A DNA stretch of 25,631 nucleotides from DATHTK01 sp035463295. GTDB lineage: Bacteria > Actinomycetota > Rubrobacteria > Rubrobacterales > Rubrobacteraceae. Both the position numbers and the translations under genes were made by a program. The DNA lies in assembly GCA_035463295.1 (NCBI GenBank), contig DATHTK010000066.1:1-25631 (forward strand). Reading direction: 5' to 3'. The notes beneath the pieces are model-generated. The model did no database searches. It had not been told where the DNA came from and was given only the letters and a program-made list of their open reading frames with translations. Below, piece after piece: positions 8,103-15,963 of the stretch (position 1 is the stretch's first letter; every line of letters starts with the position of its first letter).

Positions 8103-9206
8103 ATGCAAGCCGTGATTCTTGTTGGGGGACTGGGTAGTCGGCTGCGGCCGATCACCTACGACATCCCGAAGGCACTGGTTCCGTTGCGGAATCGACCGTT
8201 CATGGGCTACATGCTGGACTTCCTGAGGAACGGCGGGCTCGACGGGGCCGTGCTCTCGCTCGGCTACCTGCCCGATCCGATACAGAATTACCTCTGCGAG
8301 CACGACCTGCAGGGGTTCTCGGTGGATTACGCGGTAGAGGACCGCGCGCTCGGGACGGCCGGCGGGATCAAGAATGCCGAGAGATATCTGAGGGACGGGC
8401 CGGTGGTCGCTGTCAACGGGGACGTGCTCTCGGGTGCGGACCTCGGGAACCTGGTCCAGGTGCATCAGAGCTCCGGCGCTCTGGCGACCATCACGCTCAC
8501 CAGCGTCGAGGACCCGACGGCCTACGGCCTCGTCGAGGTCGACCACGAGATGGTCGTCCGCCGGTTTATCGAGAAGCCGGCCGCCGACGAGGTCACGACA
8601 AACCTGGTGAACGCTGGCATCTACGTCCTGGAGCCGGAGGTTCTCGACATGATACCTCCTGGCCGCGAGGTCTCCATCGAGCGCGAGATCTTCCCGGAGC
8701 TGCAAGCGATGGGTCGTCTGCGGGCTCACGTCTCGAGCTCTTACTGGCGGGACATAGGGACGCCGCGCAGTTACCTGGCGGCCTCCCACGACGTGCTCTC
8801 CGGGGCGGTGGGAGCGCCGCGCGAGGGATTCGAGTACTGCGACGTGAACTCTTCGGTCTGCAAAGGCAAGAACGTAAAGCTGTTGCCCCCGGTCTCCGTG
8901 GCGGAGGGGTGCGAGATAGAGCACGGGGCGACTATCGGCGGGCGATCCAGCCTCGCGCGCGGGTGCCGGGTCGGTGAAGGGGCGGTAGTCGAGGGAAGCA
9001 TCCTGCTCGAGGGCGCCGAGGTCGAGGCCGGCGCCGTGGTGCGCGGCTCGATCATCGGGAGGGGGGCGAGGGTGGGGGAGGACGCAATCGTCCGCGGCCT
9101 TTCCGTCCTGGGCGCGGGTTGCGTCGTCGGCGAAAGGAACGTGCTCGATCAGGGCATCCGGGTGAACCCGGGTGTCGTCCTTCCGCCGCAGAGCCTCCGC
9201 TTCTAG
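8103..9206 (+). CDS. Sugar-phosphate nucleotidyltransferase (NDP-sugar pyrophosphorylase) with left-handed beta-helix tail
   Basis: Predicted product of 367 residues. The N-terminal part is a nucleotidyltransferase fold: LVGGLGSRLRPITYDIPKAL (residues 6-25) matches the nucleotide-binding GGxGxRLRPxTxxxPK motif, GTAGGIKNAE and VVAVNGDVLSG give the metal-binding region, and FIEKPA and NAGIYVLEPEVL are typical. From about residue 250 the sequence turns into hexapeptide repeats (GATIGGRSSLARGCRVGEGAV), a left-handed beta-helix as in bacterial mannose-1-phosphate guanylyltransferase and GlmU-like enzymes. It should activate a sugar phosphate for cell-surface glycan synthesis. Which sugar and nucleotide cannot be told; GDP-mannose is the likeliest. 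The only Shine-Dalgarno-like sequence is a weak AAGG, consistent with leaderless translation. Confidence 0.88.
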   Translation: MQAVILVGGLGSRLRPITYDIPKALVPLRNRPFMGYMLDFLRNGGLDGAVLSLGYLPDPIQNYLCEHDLQGFSVDYAVEDRALGTAGGIKNAERYLRDGPVVAVNGDVLSGADLGNLVQVHQSSGALATITLTSVEDPTAYGLVEVDHEMVVRRFIEKPAADEVTTNLVNAGIYVLEPEVLDMIPPGREVSIEREIFPELQAMGRLRAHVSSSYWRDIGTPRSYLAASHDVLSGAVGAPREGFEYCDVNSSVCKGKNVKLLPPVSVAEGCEIEHGATIGGRSSLARGCRVGEGAVVEGSILLEGAEVEAGAVVRGSIIGRGARVGEDAIVRGLSVLGAGCVVGERNVLDQGIRVNPGVVLPPQSLRF

Positions 9207-9210
9207 AGCA

Positions 9211-9239
9211 ATCAGCTCTGGGCTATAGCTGGCGCTGAT
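9211..9239. repeat. Imperfect inverted repeat after the nucleotidyltransferase gene
   Basis: ATCAGC (9211-9216) and GCTGAT (9234-9239) form outer arms around the perfect palindrome GCTATAGC (9222-9229). It begins 5 bases after the stop codon. There is no following T-run, so a terminator role is uncertain; a protein-binding site is also possible. Confidence 0.25.
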
Positions 9240-9307
9240 CGATCCGATTACCATATCGGACCCGTAGAACTGGTGTATACGCTGGGCACTCCCGAACGGC
9301 CTCGCTG

Positions 9308-10003
9308 ATGGCTGACTGCTACAAACCCTACCTCGCCGCTCTCGCCGACCTCTTCTATCCCCAGCGCTGCGTCGGCTGCGAGCGGCGGGCGAGCGACGTT
9401 CTCTGCCGGGGGTGCTTCGATGCCCTGCCGACCATAGGGCGTCCGGCCTGCGCCCGGTGTGGGATGCCGACGGCCTTCGAGACCTTTGTGTGCGAGGAGT
9501 GCAAGAACGTGGACTTCGCCTTCGAGGGCGCGCGGGCGCCGCTGAGGTACGAAGGCGTCGGCAAGGAGGTCGTGCACTCCCTCAAGTACGGCGGGTACAC
9601 GCCGGTCGTCGATCGGCTCGCGGCTCCGCTCATGGCGGGCGTGCTCGAGCGCGGAGCACGCTTCGACGCCGTCGTGCCGGTGCCGCTGCATCGATCGCGG
9701 CTCCGGCGCCGGGGCTTCAACCAGGCAGAGCTTCTCGCCCGCGGCGTCGCCCGCAGGATAAACGCGCCCGTTTCGGATACACTGAAGGCCGTGCGCAGGA
9801 CGCGGGATCAGGTGGACCTCTCGGCCGAGGAGCGAAGGGCCAACGTCGAGGGCGCCTATACGGCCAGAGGCCGCGTCCGCGGCGCGATCCTTCTCGTAGA
9901 CGACGTCTTCACCACCGGCGCCACGATGAGCTCGTGCGCAGGGATTTTGTCGAGAGCTGGCGCGGAAGAGGTCTATGCCCTGAGCCTGTGCAGAACGGTA
10001 TAG
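9308..10003 (+). CDS. ComF family phosphoribosyltransferase-like protein
   Basis: Predicted product of 231 residues. The N-terminus has the ComF zinc-finger cysteines (C21, C24, C33, C36 and C48, C51, C62, C65 as CxxC pairs) and the C-terminus has the phosphoribosyltransferase PRPP loop VDDVFTTGATM at about 197-207. VVPVPLHRSRLRRRGFNQAELLA is the family signature. ComF is needed for DNA uptake in naturally competent bacteria, but many non-competent bacteria keep it, so a competence role is not shown here. No clear Shine-Dalgarno precedes the ATG at 9308. A TATAC hexamer near 9276 could be a -10 but no -35 goes with it. Confidence 0.88.
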   Translation: MADCYKPYLAALADLFYPQRCVGCERRASDVLCRGCFDALPTIGRPACARCGMPTAFETFVCEECKNVDFAFEGARAPLRYEGVGKEVVHSLKYGGYTPVVDRLAAPLMAGVLERGARFDAVVPVPLHRSRLRRRGFNQAELLARGVARRINAPVSDTLKAVRRTRDQVDLSAEERRANVEGAYTARGRVRGAILLVDDVFTTGATMSSCAGILSRAGAEEVYALSLCRTV

Positions 10004-10059
10004 AGAGAATGCCCACACCTTAACTCGAAGCCTGAAACCGCCGACCGAAGGGAGGCCAC

Positions 10060-10617
10060 ATGGACATAGCGGTCAAGGGGCGCAACATCTCGGTCACCGA
10101 GGCGCTCGAACGCTACGCTCTGGAGAAGGTCGAGCGGGTCTCCAAGTTCTTCGACGATGAGAAGAGCGTCTCCCGGGCGGAGGTCGAGTTGATCCACGAG
10201 CGCAACCCAGCCGTCCCCGAGCCCGAGGTGGCCGAGACGACGCTCTTTATCAACGGGACCGTGCTCAAGGCGCGCGAGGCCTCGTCGGACATGTACGCCT
10301 CCATAGACCGCATGTACGACAAGCTCGAGCGGCAGGTCCGGCGCTACAGGGGGCGTCAGATCGACCGCTGGCAGGGACAGAGGGCGAAGGGAGGGAACCC
10401 GGAGCCCCTCGTCATCGAGGAGGAAGAGGAGATAGAAGCCCGCATCGTGCGCAGCAAGCAGTTCCAGATGAAGCCGATGGGCCCAGAGGAGGCGGTCCTC
10501 CAGATGGAGCTCCTCGACCATGACTTCTTCGTCTTTACCAGCGCCGACACCGGCGATATAAACGTGGTATACCGTCGACGGGATGGCAACTACGGGCTTA
10601 TAGAGCCCGCAAGATAG
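10060..10617 (+). CDS. hpf: Ribosome hibernation promoting factor, long form
   Basis: Predicted product of 185 residues, the size of long HPF. The N-terminal domain (MDIAVKGRNISVTEALERYA to about residue 105) binds the small subunit at the mRNA and tRNA sites. An acidic linker (VIEEEEEIEARIVRSKQF) leads to the C-terminal dimerisation domain (residues about 128-185: KPMGPEEAVLQMELLDHDFFVF...VVYRRRDGNYGLIEP), which pairs two ribosomes into inactive 100S dimers. The start is fixed by a GGGAGG site 6 bases before the ATG. The last codons form a CGGGCT-TATAG-AGCCCG hairpin (10593-10609) that may help end the transcript. In many bacteria hpf sits just upstream of secA and prfB, as here. Confidence 0.95.
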   Translation: MDIAVKGRNISVTEALERYALEKVERVSKFFDDEKSVSRAEVELIHERNPAVPEPEVAETTLFINGTVLKAREASSDMYASIDRMYDKLERQVRRYRGRQIDRWQGQRAKGGNPEPLVIEEEEEIEARIVRSKQFQMKPMGPEEAVLQMELLDHDFFVFTSADTGDINVVYRRRDGNYGLIEPAR

Positions 10618-10645
10618 CCCCCGATATCCTAAACTATGGCGGTGG

Positions 10646-10669
10646 GCCGCCCGCGAGAGACCGGGCGGC
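10646..10669 (+). promoter_or_regulatory. Strong hairpin in the hpf-secA gap
   Basis: GCCGCCCG (10646-10653) and CGGGCGGC (10662-10669) make a perfect 8-bp stem with an 8-base loop, 35 bases before the secA start. There is no T-run after it. It could terminate or attenuate the hpf transcript, or act in the secA leader; the sequence alone does not decide. Confidence 0.45.
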
Positions 10670-10704
10670 GGTGAGGTGCGCGAGACCGAGGTTGGTGTTC
10701 ACCA

Positions 10705-13323
10705 TTGGCTAATCTGTTGACGAAGATACTCAGGATGGGTGAGGGCCGCAAGGTCAAGGCCCTCGAGCGCGCGGTGGAGGGGGTCACGGCGCTCGAGCCC
10801 GAGGTCGAGAAGCTCTCCGACAGCGCTCTGGCCGCGAAGACCGACGAGTTCCGCGAGAGGCTCGATGGGGGCGCCTCGCTCGACGACCTCCTGCCCGAGG
10901 CCTTCGCCGTCGTGCGCGAGGCGTCCAGGCGTACGCTGGGGATGCGGCCCTTCGATGTGCAGGTGATGGGTGGTATCGCGCTGCATGGGGGCAAGATCGC
11001 CGAGATGAAGACCGGTGAGGGCAAGACGCTCGCCGCCACCATGCCTGTCTACCTCAACGCCCTTTCGGGCAAGGGCGTGCACATCGTCACCGTCAACGAC
11101 TACCTCGCCCGGCGTGACGCGACCTGGATGGGCGAGATCTACGAGTTCCTCGGCCTGAAAGTCGGCCTGATCCAGGACAACATGGGCTTCGAGGAGCGCA
11201 AGATAGCCTACTCCTCCGACCTCACCTACGGCACCAACGCCCAGTTTGGCTTCGACTACCTCAGGGACAACATCGCCACCTCGACGGACCAGCTCGTCCA
11301 GCGCGAGCTCAACTTCGCCATCGTGGACGAGGTGGACTCGATCCTCATCGACGAGGCGCGTACGCCCCTGATCATCTCGGGCATGCCCGAGACCGCCGCC
11401 GACGTCTACTACCGCTTCGCCGCCATAGTCCCGCGTCTGAGGGAGGGCACGGACTACGAGGTCGACGAGAAGAAGCGCCAGGTCGCCCCGCTGGAGAGCG
11501 GCGTCGAGAAGGTCGAGAAGGCCCTCGGGGTCGAGAACCTCTACGACGACGTCAACTCGAACCTGGTCAACCACCTCAACCAGGCATTGAGGGCGCACGC
11601 GCTCTTCCGCAAGGACCGCGAATACATAGTGCGCGACGGGCAGGTCTATATCGTGGACGAGTTCACGGGGCGCGTGCTCGAGGGGAGGCGGTACTCAGAG
11701 GGTCTCCACCAGGCCATAGAGGCCAAAGAGGGCGTCAAGATCCGGGAGGAGAACCAGACCGTCGCCACCATAACCATCCAGAACTTCTTCCGTCAGTACG
11801 ACAAGCTCTCGGGGATGACCGGCACCGCGGCTACCGAGGCCGACGAGTTCATGCACATCTACAAGATGGAGGTCGTCTCCATCCCGACGCACAAGGAGAT
11901 GATTCGGGAGGACAAGGACGACCTCGTCTACAGGAGCGAGAAGGCCAAGCACGCCGCCGCCGTCGACGACATCGTCGAGCGCAACAAGAAGGGCCAGCCG
12001 GTGCTCGTCGGCACCGTCTCCGTCGAGGTCTCCGAGCGCCTCTCCGAGCTGCTCAAGCGGCGCGGGGTCGCCCACAACGTCCTAAACGCCAAGCACCACG
12101 AGCGGGAGGCCGAGATCATCACCGAGGCCGGCGATAGGGGATCGGTGACGATCGCGACGAACATGGCCGGGCGAGGCACGGACATCAAGCTCGGGGAGGG
12201 TGTGCCCGAGCTCGGCGGTCTCTACGTGCTCGGGACCGAGCGTCACGAGTCGCGCCGCATAGACAACCAGCTCAGGGGACGTTCCGGACGCCAGGGGGAC
12301 CCCGGCGAGTCCCGGTTCTACCTGTCGTTCGAGGACGATCTGCTCCGGCTCTTCGGCGGCCCGCGGATGCAGAGCGTCATAGACCGCATCGGGCTGGAGG
12401 AGGACGTGCCGATCGAGGCCGGCATGATCTCGAACTCCGTCCGCCGCGCCCAGGAGCAGGTCGAGAGCCGTAACTTCCAGATTCGCAAGCGCATCCTCGA
12501 GTACGACGACGTGCTCAACAAGCAGCGGCAGGTGATCTACGCCATAAGGCGCGACATCTTGATGGGCGAGGACGTGGACACCATGTCCTACGTGGATGAA
12601 GCCCTCACAGACGTCGTCTCCCAGCACGCCTCGGATAACGTCTACCCGGAGGACTGGGACCTCGATACTCTGGCGGCGGAGCTGAACCGCCTCTACCCGA
12701 CCTCGGTGGACTTCTCGTCCCTCGACATCGAGAACACGACGAGCGCGGAGATACTGGAGATGGTCCTCGAGGACGCCCGCGCCCGGCTCGAGGAGCGCAG
12801 GTCCGAGTGGGAAGAGCGCACCGCCGAGCTCGAGAGCCGCGGACTGGCGCGCACGGACGGGGTCGTCTCCTTCGAGGAGGCGGAGCGGAGGACCCTCCTC
12901 TCCGTGGTCGACTCCCGCTGGCGGGAGCACCTCTACGAGATGGACTACCTGCGCGAGGGCATCGGCTGGCGCGGCCTCGGCCAGAGGGACCCGCTCGTCG
13001 AGTACAAGCGCGAGGGCTACGACATGTTCCTGGAGATGGAGCAGGGTCTCAAGGAGGACTACGTCACCTACATCTACCGCATAGAGAACGTGAAGCTGCG
13101 CGAGGAGGAGATGCAGCAGCTCACCTACAGCGGTGGCGGCGAGGAGCCCAACCAGCGCCCGAAGAGTCCGCGCCGGCGAAGCCCCGAGGGCAAGGTCGGC
13201 CGCAACGAACCCTGCCCGTGCGGCTCGGGCAAGAAGTACAAGAAGTGCCACGGCCAGCCAGGCGCCCCGCCGCTCAACGTACCCGTAAGCTCGACCGACG
13301 CTTCAGACCAGCGGTTGGGATAG
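10705..13323 (+). CDS. secA: Preprotein translocase ATPase SecA
   Basis: Motor ATPase that pushes unfolded preproteins through SecYEG; 872 residues, close to the 901 of E. coli. Walker A is MKTGEGKT (101-108), the DEAD-like box DEVD is at 208-211, followed by SILIDEARTPLIISG. The second helicase lobe contains TNMAGRGTDIKLGEGV and LRGRSGRQGDPGESRF. The C-terminus has the zinc motif CPCGSGKKYKKCHG that binds SecB or ribosomes in other bacteria. The start is TTG at 10705: the frame has no earlier start codon, and NLLTKIL aligns with the N-terminal helix of other SecA proteins. The ribosome site is poor (GAGG 13 bases upstream). Confidence 0.96.
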   Translation: MANLLTKILRMGEGRKVKALERAVEGVTALEPEVEKLSDSALAAKTDEFRERLDGGASLDDLLPEAFAVVREASRRTLGMRPFDVQVMGGIALHGGKIAEMKTGEGKTLAATMPVYLNALSGKGVHIVTVNDYLARRDATWMGEIYEFLGLKVGLIQDNMGFEERKIAYSSDLTYGTNAQFGFDYLRDNIATSTDQLVQRELNFAIVDEVDSILIDEARTPLIISGMPETAADVYYRFAAIVPRLREGTDYEVDEKKRQVAPLESGVEKVEKALGVENLYDDVNSNLVNHLNQALRAHALFRKDREYIVRDGQVYIVDEFTGRVLEGRRYSEGLHQAIEAKEGVKIREENQTVATITIQNFFRQYDKLSGMTGTAATEADEFMHIYKMEVVSIPTHKEMIREDKDDLVYRSEKAKHAAAVDDIVERNKKGQPVLVGTVSVEVSERLSELLKRRGVAHNVLNAKHHEREAEIITEAGDRGSVTIATNMAGRGTDIKLGEGVPELGGLYVLGTERHESRRIDNQLRGRSGRQGDPGESRFYLSFEDDLLRLFGGPRMQSVIDRIGLEEDVPIEAGMISNSVRRAQEQVESRNFQIRKRILEYDDVLNKQRQVIYAIRRDILMGEDVDTMSYVDEALTDVVSQHASDNVYPEDWDLDTLAAELNRLYPTSVDFSSLDIENTTSAEILEMVLEDARARLEERRSEWEERTAELESRGLARTDGVVSFEEAERRTLLSVVDSRWREHLYEMDYLREGIGWRGLGQRDPLVEYKREGYDMFLEMEQGLKEDYVTYIYRIENVKLREEEMQQLTYSGGGEEPNQRPKSPRRRSPEGKVGRNEPCPCGSGKKYKKCHGQPGAPPLNVPVSSTDASDQRLG

Positions 13324-14433
13324 TTGTCCGAGCTAGAGGACAAGACCTCCGAGCTCGAGGGACGCCTCGCCGAGCTGGAGGCGTTCTTCGGCATGGAAGG
13401 CCTGCGCGCCCAGAGGGCCGAACTCGCCGAGGAGATGAGCCGGCCCGGCTTCTGGGACGATCCGAACAAGGCCAAGGAGGTCTCGGCGCGCTTCTCGCGG
13501 GTCGAGGAGCGCATCCGACTGCTCGATGGTCTGCGGACGCGTCTGTCGGATTCCGAAGAATACCTGAATCTCGCCGAAGAACTCCTCGACCTTGAGGGTG
13601 AAGGCGACCTGATGCTGGAGGTCGAAGAGGAACTCAAGCAGATCGAGAAGGTTCTCGAGGAGCAGGAGGTCGCGCGACTCTTCGCCGGTGAGTACGACGA
13701 GGGGGACGCCATTCTCACCATAAACTCCGGCGCTGGTGGGGTCGATTCGCAGGACTGGGCCGAGATGCTCGGCAGGATGTACCGGCGGTGGGCCGAGAGG
13801 AGGGGCTTCGAGCTAGGGGTCATCGAGTACACCGAGGGCGAGGAGGCCGGTATAAAGAGCGCCACCTTCACCGTCTCCGGAGAGTACGCCTTCGGGCTCC
13901 TCTCGGCGGAGCGGGGCGTGCACCGGCTCGTCAGGATCAGTCCTTTCGACGCGGGCTCGCGCAGGCATACGAGCTTCGCCTCGGTCGCGGTCGCCCCGGT
14001 TATCGGGGACGCGGTCGAGGTCGAGGTCGAGGACAAAGACCTGAAGGTGGATACCTACCGGGCCTCCGGGGCGGGCGGGCAGCACGTCAACAAGACCGAC
14101 TCGGCTGTCCGCATCACGCACCTGCCGACCGGCATCGTCGTCCAGTGCCAGAACGAGCGCAGCCAGCACCAGAACCGCGAGGTCGCGATGAGGGTCCTGA
14201 GGGCCCGGCTCTTCGAGCTCGAGCGGGAGAAGAGGGAGAGGGAGCTCGCCTCCATAGGCGGCGAGAAGGCGGACATCGAGTGGGGGAGCCAGATCCGGTC
14301 CTACGTCCTCCACCCTTACAAGCTCGTCAAGGACCACCGCACGGGCGAAGAGACCGCGAACGTGGACCGCGTCCTCGACGGCGACTTCGACGCCTTTATC
14401 TACGCCTACCTGAAGAGCCGGACCGCCTCCTAG
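13324..14433 (+). CDS. prfB: Peptide chain release factor 2
   Basis: RF2 ends translation at UGA and UAA; 369 residues, full length. The stop-codon recognition tripeptide SPF is at 206-208 and the peptidyl-transfer GGQ at 251-253 (RASGAGGQHVNKTDSAVR). The N-terminal helical domain includes the typical SRPGFWDDPNKA. The TTG start lies immediately after the secA TAG in the same frame, with no spacer. Unlike many bacterial prfB genes there is no in-frame UGA near codon 26, so the autoregulatory +1 frameshift is absent; loss of that frameshift is known in several actinobacteria. Confidence 0.95.
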   Translation: MSELEDKTSELEGRLAELEAFFGMEGLRAQRAELAEEMSRPGFWDDPNKAKEVSARFSRVEERIRLLDGLRTRLSDSEEYLNLAEELLDLEGEGDLMLEVEEELKQIEKVLEEQEVARLFAGEYDEGDAILTINSGAGGVDSQDWAEMLGRMYRRWAERRGFELGVIEYTEGEEAGIKSATFTVSGEYAFGLLSAERGVHRLVRISPFDAGSRRHTSFASVAVAPVIGDAVEVEVEDKDLKVDTYRASGAGGQHVNKTDSAVRITHLPTGIVVQCQNERSQHQNREVAMRVLRARLFELEREKRERELASIGGEKADIEWGSQIRSYVLHPYKLVKDHRTGEETANVDRVLDGDFDAFIYAYLKSRTAS

Positions 14434-14434
14434 A

Positions 14435-15148
14435 GTGCTCCGGACGACCTTCTTCATCGGGTCGGTAGTCGTGCTCGCCATCGTCGGCTCGTACGTGCTC
14501 CTGCCGGCGCTGCTGGAGCGTCTGGTCGCTGACCGGCTGCAAGAACAACTCGGACTGAGGAGCGCGCCGGAGGTCGAGTTGCGGGGCGAGCCGCCGCCGC
14601 GTCCGCCGGGGAGTTTCTCCGGGGGGAGCGTCACCGCGCGGGGGGCCGAGTTCGACGGCGTGCGGCCGAGCACCACCGTGGTGGACCTCGGCCCGTTCAA
14701 CCTGGACCTGCCGGCCAGCATCGCGGCGGGCGCGCCGAGGAGCGAGGAGCCGCCCTCTGGCACGCTGCGCGTCGAGCTCCCCGAAGAGGAGGTAGCGCGG
14801 CTCGCGCGGCGGGAGGCCGACGTTCCCGTGCGGAGTGTGGACCTCCGGAAGGGCGAAGTCGTCGTCGGCTCGGAGGTCCGGGCGCTGGGCGCGAGGGTGC
14901 CGCTATCCGTGCGCGGGGAACTCTCATTCCGGGGCGGGGCGCTCCGATTCGAGCCGCGAGGGCTCTCAGCGGCCGGGGTGCCGGTGCCTGACGAGCTGGC
15001 AGACCGGCTTCTCGCGGAGGCGGGTTTCGAGTACATTCCGCAGGGGCTAGCGTACGGGGCGGAGATCACCGGCGCCGAGGTGCGGGAGGGGCGTCTCATC
15101 CTCAACGGGGAGCTCGAGCGCATCCCGCTCGGCGGAGGAGGCGCGTAG
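14435..15148 (+). CDS. DUF2993 (LmeA-type) membrane-anchored protein
   Basis: Predicted product of 237 residues with one N-terminal hydrophobic helix (about 4-24, FFIGSVVVLAIVGSYVLLPAL) and an otherwise exported domain of alternating beta-strand character. The pattern ERLVADRLQEQLG then GGSVTARGAEFDGV...VVDLGPF matches DUF2993, the actinobacterial family whose characterised member LmeA acts in mannan and lipomannan maturation. Function here is inferred only at family level. The GTG start is one base after the prfB stop, so it is likely co-transcribed with secA and prfB. It is alanine- and proline-rich, with a low-complexity stretch near residue 50. Confidence 0.7.
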   Translation: MLRTTFFIGSVVVLAIVGSYVLLPALLERLVADRLQEQLGLRSAPEVELRGEPPPRPPGSFSGGSVTARGAEFDGVRPSTTVVDLGPFNLDLPASIAAGAPRSEEPPSGTLRVELPEEEVARLARREADVPVRSVDLRKGEVVVGSEVRALGARVPLSVRGELSFRGGALRFEPRGLSAAGVPVPDELADRLLAEAGFEYIPQGLAYGAEITGAEVREGRLILNGELERIPLGGGGA

Positions 15149-15154
15149 TCATGG

Positions 15155-15183
15155 TTGATAACGCACATCTTTGTTGCTATCTT
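15155..15183 (+). promoter_or_regulatory. Promoter of the ftsE operon
   Basis: TTGATA (15155-15160, 5/6 match to TTGACA) and TATCTT (15178-15183, 4/6 match to TATAAT) are exactly 17 bases apart. Transcription would start near 15190, leaving an untranslated leader of about 87 bases before the ftsE ATG. This is one of the best housekeeping promoters in the window. Confidence 0.65.
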
Positions 15184-15222
15184 CTCCGGTGGAGTCCCTG
15201 GAGGGGGGAACTCGGACCATAG

Positions 15223-15256
15223 ACCGGCGGCCGCCGGTGCCAGTCCGGCGGCCGTC
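15223..15256 (+). promoter_or_regulatory. Leader hairpin(s) of ftsE, two mutually exclusive folds
   Basis: A 16-base perfect palindrome (15223-15238, ACCGGCGGCCGCCGGT) is followed by a second copy of CCGGCGGCC (15245-15253). Bases 15226-15237 can pair with 15245-15256 in a 12-bp stem (one G-U) with a 7-base loop. Alternatively, the palindrome can fold on itself with a 6-bp stem. The two folds exclude each other. The ribosome site GGAGAGG (15268-15274) lies just outside the stem, and no T-run follows. Confidence 0.55.
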
Positions 15257-15276
15257 AAGCAACACCTGGAGAGGTA

Positions 15277-15963
15277 ATGATCCGATTCGATAACGTCACC
15301 AAGGTCTACGGGCGGGACACCGTTGCCCTGGAGCGGGTGAACCTGGAGATAGACCGCGGGGAGTTCGTCTTCCTGGTTGGGGCGAGCGGCTCCGGCAAGT
15401 CTACGCTGGTGCGCCTGATCCTGAAGGAGATAGAGCCCTCGGCGGGGGCCATCTACGTCAACGGTTCGAGGCTCTCCTCGGTCCCGCGGCGCAAGGTGCC
15501 CCGGCTGCGGCGTCAGATCGGGTGCGTCTTCCAGGACTTCAAGCTGCTTCCGAACAAGACCGCCGCCCAGAACGTCGCCTACGCGATGGAGGTCACGGGC
15601 CAGAGGAGGCGGACCATCCGCACAAAGGTCCCCCAGATCCTCGATCTCGTCGGCCTCTCGGGGAAGATGAACAAGTACCCCGACGAGCTCTCCGGTGGGG
15701 AGCAGCAGCGCGTCTCCATCGCGCGGGCCTTCGTCTCCCAGCCGCCGATCCTCGTCGCCGATGAGCCGACCGGCAACCTCGATCCGAACACGAGCGTCGG
15801 TATCATGCAGCTCCTGCACAGGATCAACCGCATCGGCACGACGGTAGTCGTCGCCACCCACGACCGCGAGATGGTGGACGTGATGCGCAAGCGGGTCGTG
15901 GCGCTCGAGGAAGGCCGCGTCGTCCGCGACAAGGTGAGGGGTGCGTACGTAGATGAGGCTTAA
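15277..15963 (+). CDS. ftsE: Cell division ATP-binding protein FtsE
   Basis: ABC ATPase of 228 residues that works with FtsX at the divisome to activate a peptidoglycan hydrolase. Walker A GASGSGKST is at 35-43, the Q-loop glutamine in CVFQDFKLL at 83-91, the signature LSGGEQQRV at 138-146, and Walker B ILVADEPTGNLD at 158-169. The sequence VFQDFKLLPNKTAAQNVAYAMEVTG is typical of FtsE rather than of other ABC exporters. The ATG has a GGAGAGG site 2-3 bases upstream and the gene overlaps ftsX by 11 bases. Confidence 0.96.
   Translation: MIRFDNVTKVYGRDTVALERVNLEIDRGEFVFLVGASGSGKSTLVRLILKEIEPSAGAIYVNGSRLSSVPRRKVPRLRRQIGCVFQDFKLLPNKTAAQNVAYAMEVTGQRRRTIRTKVPQILDLVGLSGKMNKYPDELSGGEQQRVSIARAFVSQPPILVADEPTGNLDPNTSVGIMQLLHRINRIGTTVVVATHDREMVDVMRKRVVALEEGRVVRDKVRGAYVDEA

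Noticed and set aside
7866..9254. 462-codon open frame on the minus strand opposite the nucleotidyltransferase
   Set aside because: Composition is that of a shadow frame and the plus-strand gene has conserved catalytic motifs.
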